Notes under the pieces: generated by a model
Database searches by the model: none
Seen by the model: only the letters and a program-made list of their open reading frames with translations
What the model was told of the DNA's origin: nothing
Position numbers and translations under genes: made by a program
Shown: in pieces, positions 6,620 to 12,906 of the stretch
Layout of the letters: the number at the start of each line of letters is the position of its first letter
Position numbering within the stretch: position 1 is the stretch's first letter
Origin: Candidatus Kerfeldbacteria bacterium
Lineage (GTDB): Bacteria > Patescibacteriota > Patescibacteriia > SBBC01 > CAIJZX01
Length of the DNA: 13,879 nucleotides
Direction of reading: 5' to 3'
Assembly: GCA_016194465.1 (NCBI GenBank)
Contig: JACQBO010000009.1
Coordinates: forward strand, 1-13,879

Positions 6620-8284
6620 CTAATGAACTGAGTAAGCGAGGATGCGAACGTTCCGGAACTCCACCCCCTCATCCGAGTTTTTGGCGATGATGAGACGGAG
6701 ATTGGAGACATCCTTCAGTTGTTCGGTCGTGACTGTGAATGGCGCGCTCCAGAATGGATGCCAGACTTCAGGCGCCGCCGGCAGGGATGACTGGCCGACG
6801 ATCAGCCCCGGACTCGACAAGTTCCACGCGGAACCGCCCAGACCGAGCTTGATGTCCGTCGCCGTCTTCGAGCGGTACTCGAACCCGACGCTGTAGGTCT
6901 TGCCGGCTTGCAGAAGTTCATGCACTGGCTCGCCTACGGTTTGCCACTGTGCCGCCGTGTGCGTCCCCAACATCTGTAGGTTCGCCGCAGAGGCTGGGTA
7001 ACAGGTCGACGATCCGACACACGTGTGTGGAATTTCCCGGCCGGGGCAGGGACCAGTCGGAGGCTGATAGCAGAACCCGATTGGCACGTAGCTACTGCGG
7101 TTTCCTGCGTTATCATAGGCCCGAACCGAGAACGTATGATTACCAGTGTACGGTGCAGTTGTAGTTACCGACGTTGCCGTCTGTTGCGTGATGGTTCCAC
7201 CATTGATCTGCCACTCGTACCCGGCCAGCCCACTTCTGCCAGCATCAGTTGAAGCAGTCCAGCTGAACGTGAAACTGTTTGTTTCGCTGCAACCGGTAGG
7301 GTTGACGGAGAGGTTTGTAGGAACGGTTGGAGGAGTTACATCGCCCGGCGATGTCACGTGGATAAGCCAGTACAACCCACCCCAGTCATCCATCCCGGTC
7401 GTGCCATGGAACGGCCGGAAGTAGACTTGGTAGTCGCCGACGGTCATGCTAGAGGGAATTTGTGCCTGGAACGTGAATGTTGCTGTAGCGTTCGTAGCAA
7501 CCGAAGCAGGGGTACAAGAGACGACACGTTGCCGACCGCTGATCCAACCGACATTGTTCCAGGTAGCCGTGCCGGTGTTCTTGTATGCCACCGCTAGGGT
7601 GAACGTCGTCCCCGGGGTTCCGGTGGCTTCGTTGATGTCGACGCCGTTTACCCATTGGTTGACGTAGTTGCAGTGGTAAGCTGGAGTCTCGTGACTCTGA
7701 ACGAATACAACAGGATCGACGTATTCTCCTGGCCAAGCCGTAGGGTAAGCGGTGCAAGTGGTGCTATCGGGCATGTAACCATTAATCCAGCCTTGATAAA
7801 CACCTTCACTTCCTCCGTAGGCACCAAGATGCATCGCAAAGTGCAAATGATCTGGCCAGCAGGTTAGATGTGTGACGTGGGCAATTCTTTGACCCTTCGT
7901 CACGTTCACCCCAGCTGAAATCCCAGCTTCTGGAGGACAGTGTCCGTAGACCGAGCATACTATTGATCCATTAGTTAAGGTATGCTCAATCACGATGATA
8001 TATTCCCAATTCGGGCATGTGTAATGAGTTCCAGCTAGTTTAACTCTGCCATTCGCGACGGCATACACAGGCGTGTCTATAGGTTCACAAGCATCGTCGC
8101 CCGTGTGCTTGCCGTCTTTTCCGCACAGCTGGAATCCCGAGTTGAGTCCACCGAAACTCAAACATCTATCATTGATTGGATAATTCGACAACGGCAGCTG
8201 AAAACTGTCAGCCACCTGCTGTGCCCACCCCGCAACCGGAATCATCAGCATCCCAGCCACGAGAAATATCAGTAGACGCTTCAT
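6620..8284 (-). CDS. Secreted M23 peptidase with NBR1-type Ig, FN3-like and carbohydrate-binding-like domains
   Basis: The product has 554 residues from the ATG at 8284, with AAGGAGG 6 nt upstream; the frame is open 33 codons further upstream, but without an SD. A signal peptide ends near AGWAQQ (18-23). The M23 (LytM-type) zinc peptidase domain spans about 40-195: H60-x3-D64, YGH115 and DH146LH148F supply the metal and catalytic residues, so it looks active, probably on peptidoglycan peptide bridges. Residues about 215-312 (VAYKNTGTATWNNVGW, then GDYQVYFRPF) resemble the NBR1-type Ig domain. Residues about 318-405 resemble an FN3/Ig domain (FSVRAYDNAGNRSS). Residues 420-554 look like a CBM-type jelly roll (GKTYSVGFEYRS, then NLRLIIAKN). 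Many Cys suggest disulfides. It is the last gene of a three-gene secreted operon. Confidence 0.87.
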   Translation of the reverse strand: MKRLLIFLVAGMLMIPVAGWAQQVADSFQLPLSNYPINDRCLSFGGLNSGFQLCGKDGKHTGDDACEPIDTPVYAVANGRVKLAGTHYTCPNWEYIIVIEHTLTNGSIVCSVYGHCPPEAGISAGVNVTKGQRIAHVTHLTCWPDHLHFAMHLGAYGGSEGVYQGWINGYMPDSTTCTAYPTAWPGEYVDPVVFVQSHETPAYHCNYVNQWVNGVDINEATGTPGTTFTLAVAYKNTGTATWNNVGWISGRQRVVSCTPASVATNATATFTFQAQIPSSMTVGDYQVYFRPFHGTTGMDDWGGLYWLIHVTSPGDVTPPTVPTNLSVNPTGCSETNSFTFSWTASTDAGRSGLAGYEWQINGGTITQQTATSVTTTAPYTGNHTFSVRAYDNAGNRSSYVPIGFCYQPPTGPCPGREIPHTCVGSSTCYPASAANLQMLGTHTAAQWQTVGEPVHELLQAGKTYSVGFEYRSKTATDIKLGLGGSAWNLSSPGLIVGQSSLPAAPEVWHPFWSAPFTVTTEQLKDVSNLRLIIAKNSDEGVEFRNVRILAYSVH

Positions 8285-8327
8285 GGCGTCCTCCTTATTT
8301 CTTCGCGGTCTGGATGACCGGCTCGAG

Positions 8328-9344
8328 CTAGGTGTGTTCGTAGCCCTTCTGCTTGGCTTCGACCTTCCAGGAGAACTCGGCATTGCCGCCGCTCGGGTCC
8401 ACGACCGTAAATCCGATCAAGTCCCGTTCGACGTAGAATTCGCCGTGCTCACCGTAAAAGGTGACAAAAGCGCGGAGCTTATTGCCGTCGTTGATCGTCA
8501 CGGTCTCGAGCCACTTCGGATCGAGATCGATGCGCGCCCGGCCGTTCTGCAGTCGCCCCTCTCCCTCGGTCGAGAACCAGGCGTACGCCGATTCGTTGGC
8601 GTTGAGCTTTCGTTCACCGTAGGAGGCGGTCTTCACGAGGCGGCACTTGGAGCCGATAACATTCAAGTTGCCATCGATACGCACTCCGTTCGGAAAGTCT
8701 CCGCCGTAATCCAAGATCAATGTTCCGTTGTTATCGACCAGGGCTCGGGCTAAGCCGGGAGTGGTGACACCCATCATGAGGTCAGTTCCGTTGTTCGCGA
8801 AACCACAGCGGCCATCGTGGAGTGACAGATTCCCGCTCGATGAACTGATAATACCGTTGACATCAAGTGTCGTCGTTGGAGTGGTCGTCCGGTTGACTCC
8901 GAACATGCCCCCCGGCAACCAGACGTTCGTACCGTCGGTCACCAGTGGTAAGTTACTGCCACCGTTGACGACGCTGTCGGCAATCTGAGCGCGGAAAGCA
9001 TAGAAGACCGAAGTCCCCGCAACGCGAGGCGTCAGTGTCGTGCCGTCCACCGTGTTTTCCAACCAGAGGTTCTGACCGGTGAACAGGGAGACGGGCAGCG
9101 GAGTGACACTTCCCAAGATTGCGGAGTACAGGCCATTGGTGACATTGACGGACTGCGTCTCGTTCCAGAACAGCGAACCACCAGTCAAGGCATCGTAGAG
9201 TTTGAAGTCCACCGTGTGGCTGCCGTTGAGCGGCGAGCCACTGGTTGAGGTCAGGGTACCCTGGATGGTGATAGTCGACGGGACTGCCGAAGCAGTACCG
9301 ATAATCAACATCAGGGCCATCAGCATCAAGAAGAACCGGGTCAT
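8328..9344 (-). CDS. Secreted tail-fibre-like structural protein
   Basis: The product has 338 residues. A signal peptide (MTRFFLMLMALMLIIGTASA) is followed by an N-terminal beta domain (STITIQGTLTSTSGSPLNG, VDFKLYDALTGGSLFWNE, VNGLYSAILGSVTPLP). This pattern recurs in secreted tail-fibre-like or collar-domain-like proteins of environmental bacteria, especially FCB/Zixibacteria-type genomes. The middle has phage-fibre-like short repeats (TTLDVNGIISSSSGNLSLHDG, IDGNLNVIGS). The C-terminal part (LDPKWLETVTINDGNKLRAFVTF) is also typical of that group. It probably trimerises as a fibre at the surface (inference). The start ATG has only a weak AGGCAGG upstream. It is the middle gene of the operon, 14 nt after the T9SS-like gene and 43 nt before the M23 gene. 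Confidence 0.78.
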   Translation of the reverse strand: MTRFFLMLMALMLIIGTASAVPSTITIQGTLTSTSGSPLNGSHTVDFKLYDALTGGSLFWNETQSVNVTNGLYSAILGSVTPLPVSLFTGQNLWLENTVDGTTLTPRVAGTSVFYAFRAQIADSVVNGGSNLPLVTDGTNVWLPGGMFGVNRTTTPTTTLDVNGIISSSSGNLSLHDGRCGFANNGTDLMMGVTTPGLARALVDNNGTLILDYGGDFPNGVRIDGNLNVIGSKCRLVKTASYGERKLNANESAYAWFSTEGEGRLQNGRARIDLDPKWLETVTINDGNKLRAFVTFYGEHGEFYVERDLIGFTVVDPSGGNAEFSWKVEAKQKGYEHT

Positions 9345-9358
9345 TGTGTGCCTGCCTT

Positions 9359-9886
9359 TCAGTTCAAGACGAGCAGTTTGCGCGTCTGGGTGAACGAACC
9401 GGCGTCGAGGCGGTAGAAATACAGTCCTGACGCTACGAATTGGTTGTTATCCGCGCGACGATCCCAGGTGATACGGTAGAAGCCGGAAGGCTTCGACCCA
9501 TCAACCAGAGTGGCGATACAGCGGCCGCTGACATTGTAAATCGCCAGGGTCACCGGCACGGCCTGCCCTTTCGGAATGTCGAACCGGATAGTCGTACGGC
9601 GATCGAAGGGATTCGGCGTGTTCTGCCCAAGGGCAAAGCGGACGGGCAGTGGTGCCTCTTCGACGCCGACGACTCCAGGGTGACTACCCCAGAAACCGAT
9701 GGTCATCGCCATTCCCCCGCCCGAAACCGAGCCGACAAACGGCTGGCCAAGGGTGAAGGAGTTGGTGATCGAACCGCCAGACACCGTCGCTCCGGCTGAA
9801 CCGAACACGGACTGCGCCTGGATGACTTGCACCTTGGTCGAAGCCGTGACACAGACCAGGAGTGCAGCAAGGATGAAGCGTTGCAT
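9359..9886 (-). CDS. Secreted protein with T9SS type A-like C-terminal sorting domain
   Basis: The product has 175 residues with a signal peptide to about residue 24. Residues 28-66 (GATVSGGSI, then LGQPFVGSVSGGG, then IGFWG) are a short beta segment common before sorting domains in FCB-group proteins. Residues about 84-175 match the type IX secretion (Por) type A sorting/FlgD-like Ig domain: LGQNTPNPFDRRTTIRFDIP, VTLAIYNVSGRCIATLVDG, GFYRITWDRR, ASGLYFYRLDAGSFTQTRKLLVLN. The ATG at 9886 follows GGAGAGG. It is the first gene of the operon. No T9SS machinery is visible in the window, so how the domain is used here is unknown. A small leader ORF precedes it. Confidence 0.86.
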   Translation of the reverse strand: MQRFILAALLVCVTASTKVQVIQAQSVFGSAGATVSGGSITNSFTLGQPFVGSVSGGGMAMTIGFWGSHPGVVGVEEAPLPVRFALGQNTPNPFDRRTTIRFDIPKGQAVPVTLAIYNVSGRCIATLVDGSKPSGFYRITWDRRADNNQFVASGLYFYRLDAGSFTQTRKLLVLN

Positions 9887-9929
9887 GATCCTCTCCTTTC
9901 ATTGAGGATATTGAGTTGTCAGGCTGCTA

Positions 9930-9953
9930 TCAATAATGCATGAATACTCCTCC
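9930..9953 (-). promoter_or_regulatory. Leader mini-ORF (Met-His-Tyr) with strong SD
   Basis: In the roughly 100-nt leader of the secreted operon, GGAGGAG (9953-9947) stands 5 nt before ATG-CAT-TAT-TGA (9941-9930). It is a well-placed ribosome site in front of a three-codon ORF, which could be a regulatory leader or a standby site. It may also be chance. Confidence 0.3.
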
Positions 9954-9994
9954 GCCGGTTATCCCGGGGAAGATGATAATCAAGCCACAGCTAA

Positions 9995-10023
9995 GGCATA
10001 TACCTAACCCTAAATTTTGTCAA
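9995..10023 (-). promoter_or_regulatory. Promoter of the secreted three-gene operon
   Basis: TTGACA (10023-10018) and TATGCC (10000-9995) on the minus strand are separated by 17 nt. TATATG at 10002-9997 with 15 nt is an alternative -10. The -35 shares 5 bp with the opposite-strand -35 of the GH1 gene. Confidence 0.5.
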
Positions 10024-10045
10024 GTGTGAACGGCAATGGTATCCT
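10017..10045 (+). promoter_or_regulatory. Promoter of the GH1 gene
   Basis: TTGTCA (10017-10022) and the extended -10 TGG-TATCCT (10037-10045) are separated by 17 nt. The ATG at 10057 is 11 nt after the -10, so the leader should be about 5 nt. The upstream TCCTCC is not a ribosome site. Confidence 0.65.
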
Positions 10046-10056
10046 CCTAGAGCTAT

Positions 10057-11256
10057 ATGTCCGAAGTTTTCCCAAGACACTTCCTCTGGGGCGCCGCCAC
10101 CTCGGCCCATCAAGTCGAAGGTAATAATCACAATGACTGGACCGAGTGGGAAAAACTTGGTTTGGTTAAAGATCAAGAGCATTCCGGCTTAGCGACCGAT
10201 CATTGGCACCGTTACAAACAAGATTTTGCCCTAGCCAAGGACCTTGGTCACAATACCCACCGTCTGTCAATCGAGTGGAGCCGGATTGAACCACGACCGG
10301 GTGAGTTCTCGGCTGAGGCGATCGAGCACTACCGTCAAGTACTCATGGAACTCCATCGGCTCGGCCTCAAACCGATCGTGACCCTGCAACATTTCACCCT
10401 GCCAACTTGGGTCGCCCGCCAAGGCGGTTGGCTACGTCGTAAGACGGCCGATCATTTCGCCAGATATGTCCTAATCGTGATCAAAGAACTCGGTTCCTTG
10501 GCCCAGTATTGGATCACGATGAATGAGCCCACCATCTATACCACCATGGTCTATGTCGAAGGCTACTGGCCACCGCAGCAAAAGAATCTTTGGTCCGCTT
10601 GGCTGGCGATCCGCAACCTGGTAACTGCCCACCGCCTGGCCTACCAGGTCATTCATCGCCACTTCCCCGGTCATCAAGTCGGGGCCGCCAATAATATTAC
10701 TGACTTCATGGCTTGGCGGCGGCATAACGTACTCGATCAGGCGCTGCGTGGGTTCGCCCACTATTGGCACAATCAATGGTGGCTCGATCAGACCTACCTG
10801 ACGCAAGATTTCATCGGACTCAACTTTTATTTTCCGCACTGGCTGAAGTTTCGATTGACCACCCCGATCAAAGTCTTTGCGCCGCACCACCCGCCTCGCC
10901 TGCCGAAAAATGACCTCGGTTGGACCATTTATCCCCCAAGCCTTGGTCATGTGCTTGATTGGCTCAAGCACTACCAGCGCCCGATCATTGTTACCGAGAA
11001 TGGGATCGCTGACGCCAGTGACCATTGGCGGGCCGATTTCATTCGGCGACATGTTTCGGAAATTGAACAGGCCCGTGGACGCGGGGTTGATGTCCGAGGA
11101 TACATCCACTGGTCACTAATCGATAATTTCGAATGGCGAGAAGGATTTGGACCTCGCTTCGGACTAGTCGAGATAGATTACCCCACCCAAAAACGAACCA
11201 TCCGTCCAAGCGCCTATGCATTTCGGGAAATCATTCGGCAACATCAAGCGCCATAG
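10057..11256 (+). CDS. GH1 family beta-glycosidase
   Basis: The product has 399 residues and no signal peptide, so it is probably cytoplasmic. GH1 motifs are clear: FLWGAATSAHQVEG (9-22), LQHFTLPTW (110-118), acid/base Glu157 in TMNEP, NFYFP (256-260), nucleophile Glu314 in IVTENG, HWSLIDNFEW (351-360) and the aglycone-side GFGPRFGLVEIDY. All catalytic and subsite residues I can check (Gln19, His112, Asn156, Glu157, Glu314, Trp352, Glu359) are present. It is shorter than the usual GH1 length of about 450; the segment between NFYFP and the nucleophile is trimmed. The likely substrates are beta-glucosides or similar disaccharides. Exact specificity (beta-glucosidase, galactosidase or other) cannot be read. 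It is probably monocistronic. Confidence 0.96.
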   Translation: MSEVFPRHFLWGAATSAHQVEGNNHNDWTEWEKLGLVKDQEHSGLATDHWHRYKQDFALAKDLGHNTHRLSIEWSRIEPRPGEFSAEAIEHYRQVLMELHRLGLKPIVTLQHFTLPTWVARQGGWLRRKTADHFARYVLIVIKELGSLAQYWITMNEPTIYTTMVYVEGYWPPQQKNLWSAWLAIRNLVTAHRLAYQVIHRHFPGHQVGAANNITDFMAWRRHNVLDQALRGFAHYWHNQWWLDQTYLTQDFIGLNFYFPHWLKFRLTTPIKVFAPHHPPRLPKNDLGWTIYPPSLGHVLDWLKHYQRPIIVTENGIADASDHWRADFIRRHVSEIEQARGRGVDVRGYIHWSLIDNFEWREGFGPRFGLVEIDYPTQKRTIRPSAYAFREIIRQHQAP

Positions 11257-11262
11257 CGACGA

Positions 11263-11291
11263 TTGACACTGGTCGTAAACCTTGGTAGGTT
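11263..11291 (+). promoter_or_regulatory. Promoter of the coiled-coil membrane protein gene
   Basis: TTGACA (11263-11268) is followed after 17 nt by TAGGTT (11286-11291), preceded by TGG as an extended -10. Transcription should start near 11298, giving a leader of about 42 nt with a strong SD. Confidence 0.7.
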
Positions 11292-11339
11292 CGGGCTGGA
11301 CCTCAGACACCATTTTTTTCGATAGAGGAGGAAACGACC

Positions 11340-12035
11340 ATGGTGCAATTCCTGAGTAACCCCGAAGATCCTTCCCAACCAGAAGAAGAGCCCACGCTGG
11401 AGCGGGCGACGGCGATCGCCAAGCAAGCCAGCGCCGCCGCCAAGTCACTGCGTCTCTGGCTCAACGCCTTGATCTGGACAATGGTCGTGACGACCATCTT
11501 GGCTGTTGTCGGAGCGGGCATCCTGCTTCACCGCCAGCAGGTCAAGACCGAAAACCAGCACGCGCAAGTCATCAAGCAACTCCGCCAGGAGTTTCAGCAG
11601 CTGACTTCGCAAGCCAAGGCCGCGGCCCAGCAACGCCGCGACTTTCAGGAGCGCGTAGCTGACCTTCAGCAACAACTCCGGGTTGTGCCCGTTCTTCGAT
11701 CGGACATCGACCACCTGCAAGGTCAGATCACCCGGTTGCGGAATGATACGTATGCGACGAACTCCACCGCGCTGAGCGTCTTGGTTCAACTGGATTCGAA
11801 CCTGAAGCAGACCGACAGCCGGGTCACTGCGGTCAGCCAGCGGATCGATAGCGCCAGTACCAAGTTCAACACCCTCTTGGCCGCAAACCAAACATCGACC
11901 GGGCAACAGCTCAGGCCGCTCGGCGAGAGGGTGGCCAAACTGGAAACCAAGAAGCCGTCAACCTGGGATATTCTCTGGAAGACGGCCGTCACGGTCGGCG
12001 TGCCCATCGGCATCTCCACCGGTCTCGGCAAGTAG
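11340..12035 (+). CDS. Membrane-anchored coiled-coil protein of unknown function
   Basis: The product has 231 residues. A polar, acidic N-terminal region (about 1-40) precedes one transmembrane helix (about 44-63, LIWTMVVTTILAVVGAGILL). A long Gln/Ala/Arg/Lys-rich region from about 66 to 200 with heptad-like spacing follows (KQLRQEFQQLTSQAKAAAQQ). A second moderately hydrophobic stretch (211-231, ILWKTAVTVGVPIGISTG) ends the protein. The start is supported by AGGAGG (11326-11331), 8 nt before the ATG. No enzyme motif is present. It could be a scaffold, a spacer or an effector with a C-terminal insertion segment (inference). It ends in its own hairpin and terminator, with a good promoter, so it is a self-contained unit. 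Confidence 0.85.
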   Translation: MVQFLSNPEDPSQPEEEPTLERATAIAKQASAAAKSLRLWLNALIWTMVVTTILAVVGAGILLHRQQVKTENQHAQVIKQLRQEFQQLTSQAKAAAQQRRDFQERVADLQQQLRVVPVLRSDIDHLQGQITRLRNDTYATNSTALSVLVQLDSNLKQTDSRVTAVSQRIDSASTKFNTLLAANQTSTGQQLRPLGERVAKLETKKPSTWDILWKTAVTVGVPIGISTGLGK

Positions 12036-12060
12036 GTGCGGGTCTTTGACCTGCGCCTAC
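12032..12060 (+). other. 13-bp hairpin spanning the stop codon of the coiled-coil gene
   Basis: In RNA, GTAGGTGCGGGTC (12032-12044) pairs with GACCTGCGCCTAC (12048-12060) around a UUU loop, with two G-U wobbles. The UAG stop (12033-12035) is inside the stem. It lies 4 nt before the intrinsic terminator, so two hairpins stand in tandem at the 3' end. Confidence 0.7.
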
Positions 12061-12064
12061 GTAT

Positions 12065-12092
12065 CCACGCCTCCCCTTGGCGTGGTTTTTTT
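12065..12092 (+). terminator. Intrinsic terminator, coiled-coil gene
   Basis: CCACGCC (12065-12071), a 7-nt loop and GGCGTGG (12079-12085) are followed by seven T (12086-12092). It has the same stem as the terminator at 12789. Confidence 0.9.
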
Positions 12093-12104
12093 GCGCGGTG
12101 AGAC

Positions 12105-12211
12105 TTGACCCCGTTAGAGGCGGACTGAGCACACCGATGAGCAAGGTTTGTGGTCTCGAAAAACAATCGTTTTCGCCGCCATGTGGTCCCGGCCACCTCT
12201 AACGGGGTTGA
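12105..12211 (+). mobile_element. MITE-like element with 12-bp inverted repeats and TTGA duplication
   Basis: CCCCGTTAGAGG (12109-12120) and its exact reverse complement (12196-12207) bound 99 bp. With one mismatch the arms extend to about 15 bp. A TTGA repeat lies directly outside each end (12105-12108 and 12208-12211), as expected for a 4-bp target duplication. No transposase is inside, so it would be non-autonomous. The interior has further small stems: CGAAAA (12157-12162) with TTTTCG (12170-12175), and GTGG with CCAC near 12183-12196. As RNA it could form a branched structure, so a structured RNA or REP-type repeat is the alternative. No other copy lies in the window. Confidence 0.5.
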
Positions 12212-12236
12212 CAAAAACGCCAAGAGAGAGTAAGAA
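12208..12236 (+). promoter_or_regulatory. Promoter of the 156-residue protein gene
   Basis: TTGACA (12208-12213) abuts the right end of the MITE-like element. After 17 nt comes TAAGAA (12231-12236), a weak -10 (3 of 6 matches). The leader would be about 66 nt with a strong SD before 12309. Confidence 0.45.
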
Positions 12237-12308
12237 AGATCTACGGTCAACCAGACCGCACTCTCCACAACTCGACAGAGTGCCCTGGATACGGGGCAGG
12301 AGGAACCC

Positions 12309-12779
12309 ATGGAACCGTTTACAGAAAAAGATTTATGCGATGCCTTTGCCGGATCGGACGCGGTCAACCAGGCCCGCGAAGATATTCGCCGGTTCTGCGC
12401 TTGGCTCCTACCAATCTTTCACGAGACAGCGTCTCTGCTCGACGATAACGGTGGAAAGGGCCATCTGTGGCTCTCCGTCCCTGATCCGACAAATCCTTAC
12501 ACCGGAGTGCGCCTTTCGTTGACGGGACATCTGGAAGAGGGACGGATGCATCGAACCCTGCGCTTGAGGGTCGATGACCGGGCCCCGAAGCATGACCGCA
12601 ACTTTTATGAATCACCGACTGGCCTTCTGGCTCACCTGGAGTGGGCTGATGTCCTCGTGGTCCGTCGCACGCTTCCGGGTTTGTTGTTCGAGATGGGCCA
12701 GCACTGCCCGAAACTTCGACGCGAAGTGGTATCGTTCATAAACATCGGCCGTCAGCCAAATCCCGCCGCCGTTGTCTAA
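12309..12779 (+). CDS. Uncharacterised 156-residue soluble protein
   Basis: I do not recognise a family. The ATG is fixed by AGGAGG (12298-12303) 5 nt upstream. There is no signal peptide or membrane helix. An N-terminal acidic helical part (about 5-45) is followed by a beta-rich segment (HLWLSVPDP, GVRLSLTGHL, RTLRLRVDD), then a helical region (GLLAHLEWADVLVVRRTLPGLLFEMG) and HCPKLRREVVSFIN. It is flanked by its own promoter and terminator, so it acts as a single-gene unit. It shares no visible similarity with its neighbours. Confidence 0.8.
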   Translation: MEPFTEKDLCDAFAGSDAVNQAREDIRRFCAWLLPIFHETASLLDDNGGKGHLWLSVPDPTNPYTGVRLSLTGHLEEGRMHRTLRLRVDDRAPKHDRNFYESPTGLLAHLEWADVLVVRRTLPGLLFEMGQHCPKLRREVVSFINIGRQPNPAAVV

Positions 12780-12788
12780 ATCCTCTCC

Positions 12789-12816
12789 CCACGCCAAACC
12801 TCCGGCGTGGTTTTTT
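12789..12816 (+). terminator. Intrinsic terminator, 156-residue gene
   Basis: CCACGCC (12789-12795), an 8-nt loop and GGCGTGG (12804-12810) are followed by TTTTTT then CTTT. The stem is identical to that at 12065-12085 while the loop differs. Confidence 0.9.
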
Positions 12817-12843
12817 CTTTCCGGGGTACCTTGACAAACAACC

Positions 12844-12849
12844 TATAAT
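12844..12849 (+). promoter_or_regulatory. TATAAT -10 element of the last gene
   Basis: A consensus TATAAT lies about 57 nt before the chosen start codon. The TTGACA at 12831-12836 is only 7 nt upstream and cannot pair with it as a normal -35. No better -35 is visible, so the promoter call rests on the -10 and is uncertain. Confidence 0.4.
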
Positions 12850-12906
12850 TGTGAAAGGGTGGGGACGCTCTTTCCAACTAAAACTCTGACCAAGATGGAG
12901 GCTCAG

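Noticed and set aside
8285..8383. N-terminal extension of the M23 gene
   Set aside because: It precedes a good SD and a clear signal peptide starting at 8284 and has a low-complexity Ser/Arg composition.
10471..11109. Antisense ORF of 212 residues in the GH1 gene
   Set aside because: It lies entirely within GH1 coding sequence with all catalytic motifs on the other strand; it is a shadow of codon bias.
12128..12165. Hammerhead ribozyme-like core in the MITE-like element
   Set aside because: There is a CGATGAG and a later CGAAA, but the invariant CTGA is CCGA, and the surrounding stems do not form the three-helix junction.
12831..12849. TTGACA plus TATAAT as one promoter
   Set aside because: The spacing is only 7 nt, so these two boxes cannot work together as -35 and -10.
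12859..12906. Earlier starts (GTG 12859, ATG 12895) for the last gene
   Set aside because: No SD at a suitable distance from either; GGAGG fits the GTG at 12907. The choice is still not certain.
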